DNA of 64,000 nt, taken from assembly GCA_013350335.1 (NCBI GenBank), contig CM023539.1, forward strand, positions 25,475,043 to 25,539,042. Direction: 5' to 3'. Positions within the stretch are counted from its first letter, which is position 1. The number at the start of each line of letters is the position of its first letter. A model generated the notes under the pieces. It did no database searches. It was given only the letters and a program-made list of their open reading frames with translations, and was not told where the DNA came from. The position numbers and the translations under genes are program-made. Below are positions 10,644-23,198 of this stretch, in pieces. The DNA comes from Chimonanthus salicifolius (lineage: Eukaryota; Streptophyta; Magnoliopsida; Laurales; Calycanthaceae).

Positions 10644-11472
10644 GATTCATTCCTCTGTTATCAAGCCTTAGACATACCTTCCTTCAGTCTCCTTTTTTTT
10701 TTGATCTATCTTTTCTTCCTTAATCCTTCTTCTTCTTTATTTGCTCTTCAAAGTCTCCAAGTGTAGAGGTAGAAGTGGGAGAGAGAGAGGATAGAAACTC
10801 TTGTGCAAGAGGAGGAGTCAGCCAAGGGGTGTGGAGTGCCCCTTGGTTTGAGTCTTTTTGTATAACAACCTTGTCTCTTCACTCTCCCTCATCGTGGTTT
10901 GTTTAACCAATGAGGCCCTTGGTTTAACCAAGGAAACCCTTGGCCAAAGAGACCCCTTGGCTTCCCAATGAGTCCTATGGCTTCATGCCTCTTGATATGA
11001 AAACCCTTCATTTTCTCAACTCAAACAAAAACACTTAATTCCAGATTTGAACTCACTAGTGGTTGATCAAGTCAGCCATGTCATGGCCGGCCATGCATGT
11101 GGTGACTTGGTCACCACATGGCACTTGGGTCCCACCTTGGCCATGTCACTTGATGATGTGGCATCCTTGCTTAGTTGGCTTTCCATGTGATGAGATGTAT
11201 GCCACATCACTCACATGCCACCTCACTTGATGAGGTGGATTATAATGCATTAAATGCACTAAATTATCAAATTCAACTAATTCAACTAAACTTACCAAAT
11301 TACTTTGAAATCAAGCTCACCCATGACCCATTGGGTCTTAATTGGGTAATTGACCCATTTTTTTGCCCATCTAATGTCAATTTCCACTTTTTAATTTCAA
11401 ATTCCATTAAATCGTAATTCAAATGGACCAATACAATATATTTATAATCTAAGGAAAATTCGGGGTGTTACA
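10644..11472 (-). mobile_element. Remnant of a minus-strand LTR into which element A inserted
   Basis: The right end, ATTCGGGGTGTTACA at 11458-11472, is the reverse complement of an LTR start (TGTAACACCCCGAAT) and resembles the right end of the solo LTR at 59-2512 (ATTCGGGCTATTACA). Shared features include a CTT-rich stretch near 10700, a gttgatcaagtcagcc box near 11062 and the CCACCTCA...TGAGGTGG hairpin near 11219. The left part is missing because element A ends at 10643; it should continue left of element A, beyond the window. Confidence 0.78.
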
Positions 11473-12686
11473 ATACATATCAAAGAAAGTAATTAGATCT
11501 CATGAATGTATATCACTTTCCTGAGAACGTTGAGTTATACACCATCATTTTCCTTCATTTATTCTCCACATGCCCTATTAGACTTAAGATCAATAGGACT
11601 TCCTATAGGACGAAACGTGGCTTAGGACTGGGTCAAATCAAAGAAGGATAATAAGGCTCTAAAAATAAATATTTTGAACAGAAAAGTTAGAGGTCTTCAA
11701 TATGTAAGACAGGATATTCCTTCCTCTATATATAATTTTTTTTTTCTACACTTTTCAAAATATTCTTTTTCTTTTCTATTTTTTTCTTTTTCACATCCTT
11801 CTTTTGATGTCTGGATGTTTCCTTTTTTTTCTTTTCTATTTTTTTCAGTGCCAATTTTTAGAGTATCACCCCAATATTAGTCATCTTTAACCTTTTCTGA
11901 GCTATTAAAATAGGTCACAGATATTTCAATGATGCTCAGACTCCATAACCGGAGTTGGGTATGGTAAACATGGCTAAACAATAAAACATGCTAATTTTAA
12001 TAAGGATCAACTAGGAACTATAATAATAAATGACCATAAATAGGTAGGCATGAAGGATCAAACAATCCAAAAATGGCCTACATCGTATCCTAAGTTTTAT
12101 AAAGTGATTTCCTTGTTTTAAATAAATACTGAAAATTTTCAAGTGTACTAACTCAAATTTGATGGTGTTCTCAGTAATATGACCAAAATTGAAGAATAAT
12201 GAGATCCACAACGACTTGACGTGCTTAAGAAAGAAAATAGATTAACTTATATCCCTCAAAAAAAATAGATAGGCAATAAAGCTCGTTGGGTTAAGTCGCC
12301 ACTAGTATTCCTCCGTTGATTACTAGGCTTGTGAATTTTTTTCTTTTTCCAACTAATATTAACATGGTTGTGTAAAATTGTTCCGAAAATAAATCTTATA
12401 AAAATCTTATTAAAAAGTGTGATATAAAATTTTTATTTACCCATTAATGCTTAAAAATCACTTAGACACAACAATTTTTTTTTTTTTCTCACAAGGGGTA
12501 GTCTGAGTTTTCACTTACTCTTCCCTTAATTGATTTTTTTTTTAGGCTAAAAAACATTCAAAAACTCAAAATTCTTCTTTTTTTGGTCAAGGGCAGTCTC
12601 AGTTTTTGTTTGTAAAATTACTCTTCCCTCAACTTTTTTAATAAGGGTCTCAGTTCTTTCGAACCTACTCTTTCCCTAAATTTTTT
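11473..12686 (-). mobile_element. Athila 3' noncoding fragment
   Basis: Closely follows 39765-41000 in element D and 57735-58519. Shared blocks include TTTCCTGAGAACGTTGAGT, CTTAAGATCAATAGGACTT, CGAAACGTGGCTTAGGAC, a T-rich run near 11735-11860, ACCTTTTCTGAG and CATAACCGGAGTTGGGTATGG. No reading frame is shared between copies, so it is noncoding. It is cut on the left by the LTR remnant ending at 11472 and on the right by element B at 12687. Strand is taken from element D. Confidence 0.82.
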
Positions 12687-15218
12687 TGTCACACCTTGAC
12701 CCAAAACATATGCACGTGACGCAGAATAATTTTGTTTTTTTTTAATATCACACTTGGAAAACACACGTGTACTCACAACTCATTCATCGAGATCATAAAT
12801 AAACTCAAATACCATTAATATCTAAAAAGGGATATAAATTATCTACCATAAATGTTATCAAACATTGTAGAATTTATTACAACCAAATCCACGATGAATT
12901 AAAGGGTATAAATAACATCACTAACTCAAATCAAATAAAGAAAGCAATTAACTCAATATGTAGGGCGTATCAAGCAACATGATAAACTAAGCACTTCCTC
13001 TGAGTCCCTCTGACCCAGCGGTGCAGCATTACCTGAAATTGCAAGGATGTGATTACAAACAATACTCAGTAAGGAAATTGGCATGCTACACACTCAAGCA
13101 CCCACATAATAATAATGTATGAAATAGAATATAAATAAGGCTATGCTATCATGTCATGCTATCAATCTCATCAATATAAACACAATGTCCACCCAAGGAC
13201 ACAAATCTCATCAATGTGAACACAATATCCACCCAAGGATACCTCTTTGGAACTGGTTGTCAAACATTATGATCCCTTGAGGGACATAGGCCACGATTTA
13301 CAAGTAGGAGATCTCCATACAACATCGATAATCTACCTCACCCCGCGTCCCTTCACCATTGTGGTGATTCAATCAGCTCTAAGGTGATCAATACACGATT
13401 TACAAAGTTAGTATCGGCCCGCATAGAACTCACAAGTATTTGACCCTTCGTAATTCATCTTACTAAGTCAGTACTGCCCGCATAGACTCACGAGTATCTA
13501 ACTCTGTGCAATGCGTCTTACTAAGTTAGTATTGCCCGCATAGGCTCACGATTATTTGACTCTAAACAAACTGTACACCAAGTGTACAAAATAGTCATGT
13601 GAGCGAGTCACTGCGCAAAGCATGTGAGGGGCTATACTCCTCAACGACAACCATAAACAGCCGTGAGAGTGACCTACAACGCGAAGCATGATAGGAGCTA
13701 TACTCCTTGATGACAACCCTACAGGACCAAGTCTCATAGCCGACATCACCGTTCCAATAGGGTTCCTTAAACAAATCATCATCCTGTCACACCAACCTCC
13801 TCTAGGGAGTGAAGACTCATACTAGTGGGGCCCAAGCAAGGGAAAGGTATATCATCAAGTCCTATGTACCCCTTCAGGTCTCACCCCAACACTAGTAATT
13901 TCAATATCACCATGCCCATTAACACACTATCCCATACTCACATCCTAGATAACTTCGTAGGCACACATCAGTAAGTAATACAAAAGGTAAACATATTCAT
14001 AATTACATGGGCAACATATATGTCATAATCACATAATGACCATAATTTCACAATGATAACAGCATAGCACATTCCATTACATTTCATACATTCAACATAA
14101 TTATCACATTGTGTTATTTTAGGGACATTGACTACATACCAACCTTGAGATACACACATCGAGTTTATTTACACATATTCTTAATTCTTACAATTTATTC
14201 AACCCGACTCATGGTGGTTTGACATCTTAAGTCCAATCACTCCCTTTTCACAGTATAAACCCAATTATATTCATCAATAAATCATCTCAAACCTTCACAA
14301 GGGTCTCCAATAATTATCACAAATTTTCTATCATCATAACAACATAATAGACATGTTACAAATCACATAATATGGAATTAATAACATCTCATGTATGGCA
14401 TAAGGCACATCCATCCTATTTATCATACATTAAACACATCAATAACCCAATACATTCCCTAAATCAATATAATAACATATAGACATTCATACATTATGTG
14501 TGTAGCAATCCTCACCTCAACATCACAATGTCTCGAGTTGATCTTCGGGTCGTACCTCAATGAGTTCGAGGTTCAAAGTCTCTAATCAATCAAAAAGAAC
14601 ATAATACATCCCTATTAGTTCATTGATTATGCCAAATCAAAGCTTAAAAGCAAAATCTCCAAATCTAGACCCAAGATTTACCCGTAATCCAGATTAATCC
14701 CTTCAATCTAAGGGTAATCCCCAAATCTCCTCCCATGAATCATCTCCAAAAGTTAGTATATACCATTTTTCCCTAATTTACTTCCCTTCCTATGGGTTCT
14801 AAATTCAATTTCAATTCAGATCTACCCCAAACAAGTTCCATAACAAAAATCCCCAATTACTCCATGGATTCCTCTCCAAATAAGGCCTAAAAGCTATCAC
14901 ATACTCCATCCCAACACATCCCATTAAGATCTCATCAAATAAGAAGAAAGGGAAAAAGAAGGATCATAGATCTTACCTTTGGAGGAGAAAGAACCGTGCA
15001 AAGGGGCACTCCAAGCGTAGGAAAGCCGAATCCAATATCTTTATTGGGTGAAAACCAATAGAGGGAAGGTAGATGAAACAAAGGTTTGCTCTTAGGGAAG
15101 AAGGGTTGGCTGTTTGGAAGAGGAAGGACGTGAAATAAGTCTAATTTCGTGCAAACACAGACTTATGCACGGACTTAATATTTTAATAATATTTTTTTTT
15201 TAGGGTCGAACCATTACA
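12687..15218 (-). mobile_element. 3' LTR of element B
   Basis: In plus coordinates it runs from TGTCACACCTTGACCC to GGGTCGAACCATTACA. On the minus strand it starts TGTAATGG and ends GGTGTGACA. Its first ~137 plus-strand bases match the 5' LTR stub at 25521-25657. On its right lies the purine tract, as expected for a 3' LTR of a minus-strand element. The LTR is 2532 bp and contains several minisatellites but no gene. Confidence 0.88.
13160..13740 (-). repeat. Three minisatellites inside the LTR of element B
   Basis: (1) 13164-13243: two ~40-bp units with AATCTCATCAAT...CCACCCAAGGA. (2) About 13394-13560: three ~60-bp units with CTTACTAAGT-AGTA-TGCCCGCATAG and tcac-agtattt. (3) About 13596-13735: two ~75-bp units with GCGAAGCATG or GCAAAGCATG and GCTATACTCCT. 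These tandem repeats account for the short reading frame at 13552-13782. Confidence 0.8.
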
Positions 15219-15236
15219 ATCCACCTCCTTTAAAAG
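15219..15236 (-). other. Polypurine tract of element B
   Basis: On the minus strand CTTTTAAAGGAGGTGGAT leads directly into the LTR. Just before it is the ATTTCGGGGCGAAATTTC block typical of the 3' end of chromovirus internal regions. The same block stands at 62960-62985 in element F. Confidence 0.8.
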
Positions 15237-15800
15237 AAATTTCGCCCCGAAATTCAATTATTCTAGGGCTCTAGCTTCTGTTCCATATCACACAAATCCT
15301 GTAGCGCTTCATCCATAGGGCCCTCAAATATATATTCATATATACACTGGTCAACGATCTCTCTAGACTCAACCAAACAATGTCATCAACATGCTCAAAT
15401 CACATGTGGACAATGCAATAGGGCCTACACCATGGCTCTCATATTGCAGCTCAACACGTTGTATACTATCTCTTCACACATAAAATTTGCATCCGAAAGC
15501 AGATATAAAGTCTATAAGTGTCTAAAAGATCCTATAATTCAACACAAGGAATACAAAATCTAAGTACATCTCATCAAGGCACTCTATCGAACTAGGAGTC
15601 TCGAAGACTTTCTGACAACAAACATCGAAGAGTCTGAGATACCCTATACCTTATCACAAGCACGAGAGATCACCAACTCTTGGCGCTCTGCGGCCAATAA
15701 CCTGGAGACTAAAACCTCTCCAATAAACTATGTCGTAGCCATACACATATTCATACGTGCTAACACAGGTTGTCACATAATTCCAAAAGTGTGTCATAGC
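15237..15800 (-). pseudogene. 3' end of element B internal region, decayed
   Basis: Lies between integrase remains and the purine tract, where the integrase C terminus and chromodomain should be. I could not read a chromodomain in any frame; only the terminal ATTTCGGGGCGAAATTTC block is clear. Probably pol sequence eroded beyond recognition. Confidence 0.45.
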
Positions 15801-16495
15801 TTAACGGGTCCCGACACAACCTAAGCCACATCAATGCACGCAAGAAACTCTCCACCGCTAAACACATCAAAATTGTGCAAAAAAATGATTCTAAGCTTAT
15901 CTCGGTTAGGTATTAGCTCAATCCTATCACCGACTCTCCGTAAACAATCACTAATATCAAATGTACTCAAGCTCCTTGGCTCAAATTTCACTTACCAATG
16001 TAATCTATGCAAAGCGGTTCAACACGTATCCAACATGGACAACACCATGCAGTTCAAAACAGATGCCATATTACGAACAATTATCTCCTTGACGCACATG
16101 CTACTCAAGGCTTCCATCGAGTCTTTCACCTTCATGGGTATGAAATGGGTTGATTGGTCACACAATCCACAACCGCCTAACTACCCGTAGGTGACCTCGG
16201 TAAAGTCGTCACAAAATATATATTAATGTCTTCTCATTTTCAGTGAGACACTAGAAGGTTCTGTAATTCTCCGTCGGGTCTTTGGTGCTCAGCCTTAACT
16301 TGCTGACATGTAAGACAATGGAGTACACAACTATCTCTCGTTTCAAACCTTTCCATCAAAATTGCCATCGAATATCATGATACTCTTAGTACGGCCTGGA
16401 TGTACTGCAAAATGGGAATGATGAAACTGGTTAAGTACCTCATTTCTACACTGATCCATGGTAGGTACAAACAATCATCCTTGAAGAACCAAGCT
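15801..16495 (-). pseudogene. Integrase remnant of element B
   Basis: On the minus strand, FHHSHFAVHPGRTKS (near 16380-16425) gives the His pair of the zinc-binding domain, and CLTCQQVKAEHQRP (near 16275-16320) gives the Cys pair. HFIPMKVKDSMEAL (near 16105-16150) is the core segment after the first catalytic Asp. Further on the frame is lost. Frameshifts and stops separate these pieces. The catalytic Asp-Asp-Glu triad cannot be assembled from what remains. Confidence 0.75.
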
Positions 16496-16799
16496 ACCGT
16501 CTGATTCACTTACCATCCTTCAGGGCCTTGCCCTTGAAGTACTTTATGTCTCAAATCAGGATCCAACGGGTCTACTTGCTGTGCTTTTATCACATTATCC
16601 ACAAGCATAGGTTGCACAACTAAATTATGTATCCAACTGAACCATTGTGCTCGACCAACTAAAGATTATAATCCGATGTTGTCTCAAGCATCTGCCACTG
16701 ACCAACCTCGATACTAACCACTGTGCTCTGGGATTTCCTGTTCAACACATCAGCCACATTGGCTTTGCTAGGGTGGTATGAGATTTAGAAATCATAATC

Positions 16800-16991
16800 T
16801 CAAAGAAACTCCATCAACCACCATTGTCTCAAATTGAAGTCTTTCTGAGAGAATAAGTACTTGAGACTCTCATGGTCGGTTAGCACCTCAATTATCTTGT
16901 CACAAAGATAATAACGCCAAACTTTCAGCGCGTACACTACTGTGGCTAATTTAAGATCATGAGTGGGGTAGTTAAGCTCTTGGGAATTCAA
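16800..16991 (-). pseudogene. RNase H fragment, unit 1 of the array (element B)
   Basis: A 63-codon open stretch reads [19 protein letters not shown] and ALKVWRYYL, then [18 protein letters not shown], which is the core of chromovirus RNase H. The expected RRW after NLRQ has become WWL, and a stop follows soon after. Equivalent stretches occur in units 2 and 3 near 17482-17673 and 18167-18358 with extra changes. This is the unit next to integrase. Confidence 0.85.
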
Positions 16992-19685
16992 CTGTAGAAA
17001 ATCTCTACGTTATAACTCAGTCATCCTGCATCAACATGCAGCCTAGACCGCTCAAAGAAACATCTTCATGTACAACATATCCACGACCTCGCTCAGGACA
17101 ACTAGCACAGGGGAAGAAGTCACTCTATCCTCTAGGCTCATGAAGACCTACTGACATGCATCATCCCGAACAAAAATCCATCGTCTGATCTCACTAACCA
17201 TCCTTCAGGGCCTTGCCCTTGAATACTTTATGTCTCAAATCAAAATCCAATGGGTCAACTTGCTGTGTTTTTATCACATTATCCACAAGCATAGGTTGCA
17301 CAACTAAATTATGTATCCAACTAAACCACTGTGCTCGATCAACTAAAGATTATAATCCGATGCTGTCTCAAGCATCTGCCACTGACCAATCTCGATACTA
17401 ACCACTGTGCTCCGGGATTTCCTGTTCAACGCATCAGCCACATTGGCTTTGCTAGGGTGGTATGAGATTTAGAAATCATAATCTCAAAGAAACTCCATCA
17501 ACCACCATTGTCTCAAATTAAAGTCTTTCTAAGAGAATAAGTACTTGAGACTCTCATGGTTGGTTAGCACCTCAATTATCTTGTCATAAAGATAATAACG
17601 CCAAACTTTCAGTGCGTACACTACTGTGGCTAATTTAAGATCATGAGTGGGGTAGTTAAGCTCTTGGGAATTCAACTGTAGAAAATCTCTACGTTATAAC
17701 TCAGTCATCCTGCATCAACATGCAGCCTAGACCGCTCAAAGAAACATCTTAATGTACAACATATCCACGACCTCGCTCGGCACAACTAGCACAGGGGAAG
17801 AAGTCACTCTATCCTCTAGGCTCATGAAGACCTGCTGACATGCATCATCCCGAACAAAAATCCATCGTCTGATCTCACTAACCATCCTTCAGGGCCTTGC
17901 CCTTGAATACTTTATGTCTCAAATCAAAATCCAATGGGTCTACTTGCTAGTGTTTTTATCACATTATCCACAAGCATAGGTTGCACAACTAAATTATGTA
18001 TCCAACTAAACCACTGTGCTCGATCAACTAAAGATTATAATCCGATGCTGTCTCAAGCATCTGCCACTGACCAATCTCGATACTAACCACTGTGCTCCGG
18101 GATTTCCTGTTCAACGCATCAGCCACATTGGCTTTGCTAGGGTGGTATGAGATTTAGAAATCATAATCTCAAAGAAACTCCATCAACCACCATTGTCTCA
18201 AATTAAAGTCTTTCTAAGAGAATAAGTACTTGAGACTCTCATGGTTGGTTAGCACCTCAATTATCTTGTCATAAAGATAATAACGCCAAACTTTCAGTGC
18301 GTACACTACTGTGGCTAATTTAAGATCATGAGTGGGGTAGTTAAGCTCTTGGGAATTCAACTGTAGAAAATCTCTACGTTATAACTCAGTCATCCTGCAT
18401 CAACATGCAGCCTAGACCGCTCAAAGAAACATCTTAATGTACAACATATCCACGACCTCGCTCGGCACAACTAGCACAGGGGAAGAAGTCACTCTATCCT
18501 CTAGGCTCATGAAGACCTGCTGACATGCATCATCCCAAACAAAAATCAACTGTCTGATCTCACTGACCATCCTTTAGGGCCTTGCCCTTGAAATACTTTA
18601 TGTCTCAAATCAGAATCCAACGGGTCTACTTGCTGTGTTTTTATCACATTATCCACAAGCATAAGTTGCATTGTAACACCTCGGGTTTTCAGTTTATTAT
18701 TTATTTAATTTTACTTATGAATTTTAGAATTAAATCTTATATAGATAAGGAGTTGGGCCATGACCCAATTAAGACCCAACAAATGGTGGAATTGGTTTTA
18801 TTAAAATTTAAATGGGTAGATTAAATTAGTGGTGAATCATACCCAATTTTGAATAAAGGATATTATGGCCGAGTAGTGGATTTGAAATATCCAAGTAGAT
18901 GTTAAAAAAATAAAATAAAGATTATCTTGGCAAAATTTTAGATAGTGATTTACATATGATGTACATGAGAGATTTGTGGGATTTTTAAATCCACAATGAT
19001 ATGCTAGATATTTAAAAAGGGATGAAATATCTATGAATTAAATTAAAAGAATATTTGGATTATGATTAGGGTTATGCGCATAGTTCTTGCTAATAAAAAT
19101 TAAAGGAAGTCTTAATAAGGCAAGAGAAAGTCGGATATGGCTCATTAAAGAGGGAAAGTCGGCCATGGTTAAATAAGGAAGTTTGACATATGTCCCGTAT
19201 TTTGGTTATAACTTTTCACTCTGATATCCAATTTCTTTGATTCTTTTTGTGTTGGAAAGAATATTTCAATAGCTACAACTTTATAGTTTACCAATTTTTC
19301 TGATTCAGAAGTTAACAAGGTCAAAACTGGGCTATAATATAGTATATGTGTAATGACGGGGAACACAAGGGGTACACGGCTAGGGGTTGCTTATATTAAG
19401 AAATTTCTAATGTGGTATTAAGGAGAGCTTAATAAAAGGAGAAGCCCAAGGGGGTGCACGATTTTTACAACCCATTAGCTAGTTTTATTCTTCTCTCTCC
19501 CTCTCTCAATTCATCACTCTCTTCCACGCCAAAACAAGAGAAGAAAGGGCAGCAGCTAGAAGGTGTTCTTGTTTGGAGGAAAAAAAAAATAAGAAGAAGG
19601 GAGAAAGATTAGAAGATCAAGGAAGAGGTTAGTATTTAAGTGTTTAATGTCATAATTTGATTTATGAAAACAAAAGAACCATAGG

Positions 19686-21425
19686 GTTCGGCCATAGTGC
19701 ATGGCCGAACCCCATGGAAAGATTTGTTCAATTAATTGGTTTTAAAGATTGAAAACCATGGTGTGTTCTTGATTCATTGATTGGGTTTATATTTTAGATC
19801 TTGGATCATGGAAATCATAGTTATTTCATAATGCTTTGAATAATGAAAATCATGGGGATTTATGGTTTAGATTAACAAATTTAAATGATGAAAATCCATG
19901 GAGGAGTTTGATGATAATTAAAGAAAAATTGGATGGACATTGGGTCGGACTTGGTATGGACCGAACCATGATGTTTTGTGGTTAAGCTTTGGGATCCAAA
20001 ATGATAAAAGGAAGAGGTGAGGTTCGGCCATGGTGTATGGCCGAACCCCACCAAATTTTTATGAAAGTGATGATCGGTTTTGATGGATCTAAACCAAGGG
20101 CTAAGATCATGAACCATAGGATTCGGCCAAGGAGTATGGCCGAACCCCATAGGGTAATCTGGAATGGAAATTAAATAGGAAACTATCTAATTAAAGGAAG
20201 GGTGGCTAAATTAGAAAGCACTCCAATTTTGGAAAGGAGTTCTAATCTTAGAAAGTTTCCATTTATGGAAAGTAAGAATCTATATATGGAAACCTTCCAT
20301 TTATGGAAAAAATTGTTAATTATGGTAAAGCCATCTAATTTTGGAAGGTGTTTCCAAACTATGGAAAGGAGGTTACATATTAAGGAAAGTTTCCATTCTT
20401 GGAAATGGATATTAAAATTAGAAAGTATCTACTTAAAGACCATAAAAGTTATTTATGGAAACCATTCCAAGAATGGAAGGTAAGGGCTTGATTATTGAAC
20501 CTAATTGAATGAAGGGATTAATTGACATGAGTGAGGTTCGGTCACAATGTATGGCCGAACCCCACTAGGGTTTAGTTTTTGGAAACTTTGTTATTTATGG
20601 AATATGATATTCAATCATAGAAGGGTTGATGTTTAATTAAGAAACTTTCTAAATGTGGACCTTAGGTTAAAAATGGAAGGTGGAGTTATTTTTAGAAAAC
20701 TTTCCATTTATGGAAAGAGGTTGATATTTTGGTAAATTAATTAGGGAAACCTTCTAATGATAGAAGGGGAGATTAATAAAGGGAAGTTCTATTTTTGGAA
20801 GGTGAAATATAAATTTGGGGACTTTCCAATTATGGAAAGGTAGAGATTATACACCATAGGGTTCGGCCATGGTGTATGGCCGAACCCCATGGTCTAAAAT
20901 TAAGGGATTAAAGGTATCTATAATTCAAGGTTAAAGTCTGATTGAGGAAATCAGATTATGAACCTAAGTCATGAATTAAGTTATGTGTAGTTTTAAATAA
21001 AATAAAAGGGTACAATGTATGATAAGAATTGATGGACAAAGGAATGGCAAAAACGTAATTAAGATACCAAAGTAGGAGAACCATGGGTTTGGCCATGATG
21101 TATGGCCGAACCCCATGTGTTAGGTTTGATGAACTTATTTGATTAGGGAAGTTTTTAAGGTCTAATTATGGAAGATTTAAAGGAAGAAGGAAACCAATGG
21201 CAATTTGCTAAATATGAGGGAATGTTGGACATAGGGTTCGGTCATGGTGTATGGCCTGAACCCCATGAGTAATTTTTTATGGCATTGAGTATTTTGGAAG
21301 CATGAAAGGATAACTTGGAACGTAAGCAAAGAAAAGGGGCTAGGGTTACCAACAGTGGCATTTTTGTAAATATGTATAAAAAAATGGTAAACCATGGGTT
21401 CGGCCATGGTGTATGGCCGAACCCC
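19686..21425 (+). repeat. Array of ~9 hairpin motifs GGTTCGGCCAT...ATGGCCGAACC
   Basis: Copies at about 19686, 19944 (variant GGTCGGACTTGGTATGGACC), 20021, 20120, 20537, 20859, 21088, 21236 and 21398. Positions correspond to those in 7577-9416, so the array was present before the two LTR copies separated. Several copies keep full pairing although arms differ slightly from the consensus. Confidence 0.9.
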
Positions 21426-21877
21426 ATGGGGTTTTGTTTATAGACTTAGAACCTTATAATTAGGTGAGTTTTGGTGTTGATTTATTATTATATCATAAGG
21501 TAATGGGATCTCGCAAGCGGTGTGCGATCGGTGATCGAATCTTGGACGGAAATGCAAGGACTTGTGAACGGTCTTAGGTAGGATTCCACCTCTCTAAAAC
21601 CATGGATTATGTACTTGTTTTTATCTTATGTTTTGATGAAAATGTGTTTCAAAGGATCTGATTTATTATTGAATTTCAAATGCTACGTTTACCTTGATTT
21701 AAATGGCATGGATTGATTATGTTCCAAAGGTGATTTTACATGCTAGGTTTTAATTGTATAAAGAGCATGTATTGGATATGTTCTTCAAATAATGATTTTC
21801 AATGCTATGTTTATGTTATAAAATAGCATGTGTTTCATTGGCATCTCATGCATGGCATGGGGTGAAGGATTTATAAC

Positions 21878-21992
21878 CGGAGGGGTCACACTCTGTCGGG
21901 GCGTCCAAAAAACCTATGTGCAACACCTTGATGTGATTTCCATCAAGAAGATTTTCGGAGCGTCCACACTCCGTCGGGGCGACCGAAAGATC
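21878..21992 (+). repeat. LTR minisatellite, two units (L1 copy 2)
   Basis: CACACTCTGTCGGGGCG and CACACTCCGTCGGGGCG units about 78 bases apart, matching 9866-9990. Confidence 0.7.
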
Positions 21993-22837
21993 TATGTAGT
22001 AGGCACATTTATGTACAGGTGATGGGTGGGACTCATTGCATATTTGTCATCATTGCCTGGCATGGATTTATATGGTTTTGATATCACTATGTTATATGAT
22101 ATGTTTTGTATTAACCATGTGTTAGCCGTAACTGGAATACCTATTGGGCGCGTTGCACTAACGCCCTACTTCTACCCTATAGTTAGTGATACAGGTAATC
22201 AGGGAAACAATGAACCTAAGGCGGACCAGGCATAGGAGCATTGGAAGATCTAGTTTATATGCTTTGCATAAAATTACTTATGAACTTGTATTTGAGTATT
22301 CGGATTTTGGAATGTAATAACTTAGATGGTTGAATGCTTTGGTTTGATGATTATGACGTACTTTTCTATCTGAATGGATTAGAACTTGGTTCTAATATGA
22401 TTTCGTATTTTGATGATTATGATTCCGCAGTTTTATGATTCTATTCCACAAGCCGGTATTGCTATGTGTGAACCATTTTATTGGACTGAGTCCATACACA
22501 CATAGGGTTGGCCAGTTAAGGGTCGGACTTTGGAAGTTCGAACTTAGCTCGCATCGTGACAGTCCCGCGCTCTATCACTCTACTCTGTTAAAAAAAAATA
22601 TATACACTGAATTTACGGGAAAAAAAGCAAGTGAAAAAGGGCGGGGCGTTACATGCACAACTAAATTATGTATCCAACTGAACCACTATGCTCGACCTAC
22701 TAAAGATTATAATCCGATGTTGTCTTAAGCTTCTGCCACTGACCAATCTCGATACTAGCCACTGTGCGAGATTTCCTGCTCAACGCATCAGCCACATTGG
22801 CTTTGCTAGGGTGGTATGAGATTTAGAAATCATAATC

Positions 22838-23029
22838 TCAAAGAAACTCCATCAACCACCATTGTCTCAAATTCAAGTCTTTCTGAGAGAATAAGTACTT
22901 GAGACTCTCATGGTCGGATAGCACCTCAATTATCTTGTCATAAAGATAATACCGCCAAACTTTCAGTGCGTACACTACTGCGACTAACTTAAAATCATGA
23001 GTGGGGTAGTTAAGCTTATGGGAATTCAA
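22838..23029 (-). pseudogene. RNase H fragment, unit 4 of the array (element B)
   Basis: Reads NSHKLNYPTHDFKLVAVVYA, then [20 protein letters not shown] and SLKYLFSQKDLNLRQ. It is the unit in natural contact with RT: the minus-strand sequence passes from RT (ending near 23219) straight into this unit, so unit 4 is probably the original RNase H position. It is closed by the same WWLMEFL change as unit 1. Confidence 0.85.
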
Positions 23030-23198
23030 CTGTCGTAAATCTCTATGTTATAACTCGGTCATCCTGCACCAACACACAGCCTAGACCGCTCAAAGAAACA
23101 TCTTAATGTACAACATATCCACGACCTCGCTCAGCACAACTAGCACAGGGGAAGAAATCACTCTATCCTCTAGGCTCATGAAGACCTGCTGACTTGCA

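Larger units (their letters stand above)
18672..22653 (+). mobile_element. Solo LTR, L1 family, inserted in RNase H unit 4
   Basis: Runs from TGTAACACCTCGGG to GGGGCGTTACA (3982 bp) and aligns along its length with the 3' LTR of element A. The flanks are tgcat (18667-18671) and tgcac (22654-22658), one mismatch. The uninterrupted target can be read in unit 1 (near 16608-16625) and unit 2: the bases on both sides of the LTR join to give the same gttgcacaactaaatt. No coding sequence lies inside, so this is a solo LTR. It is oriented opposite to element B. Confidence 0.93.

Noticed and set aside
15834..16190. 118-codon plus-strand reading frame
   Set aside because: It is the antisense of the integrase remnant of element B.
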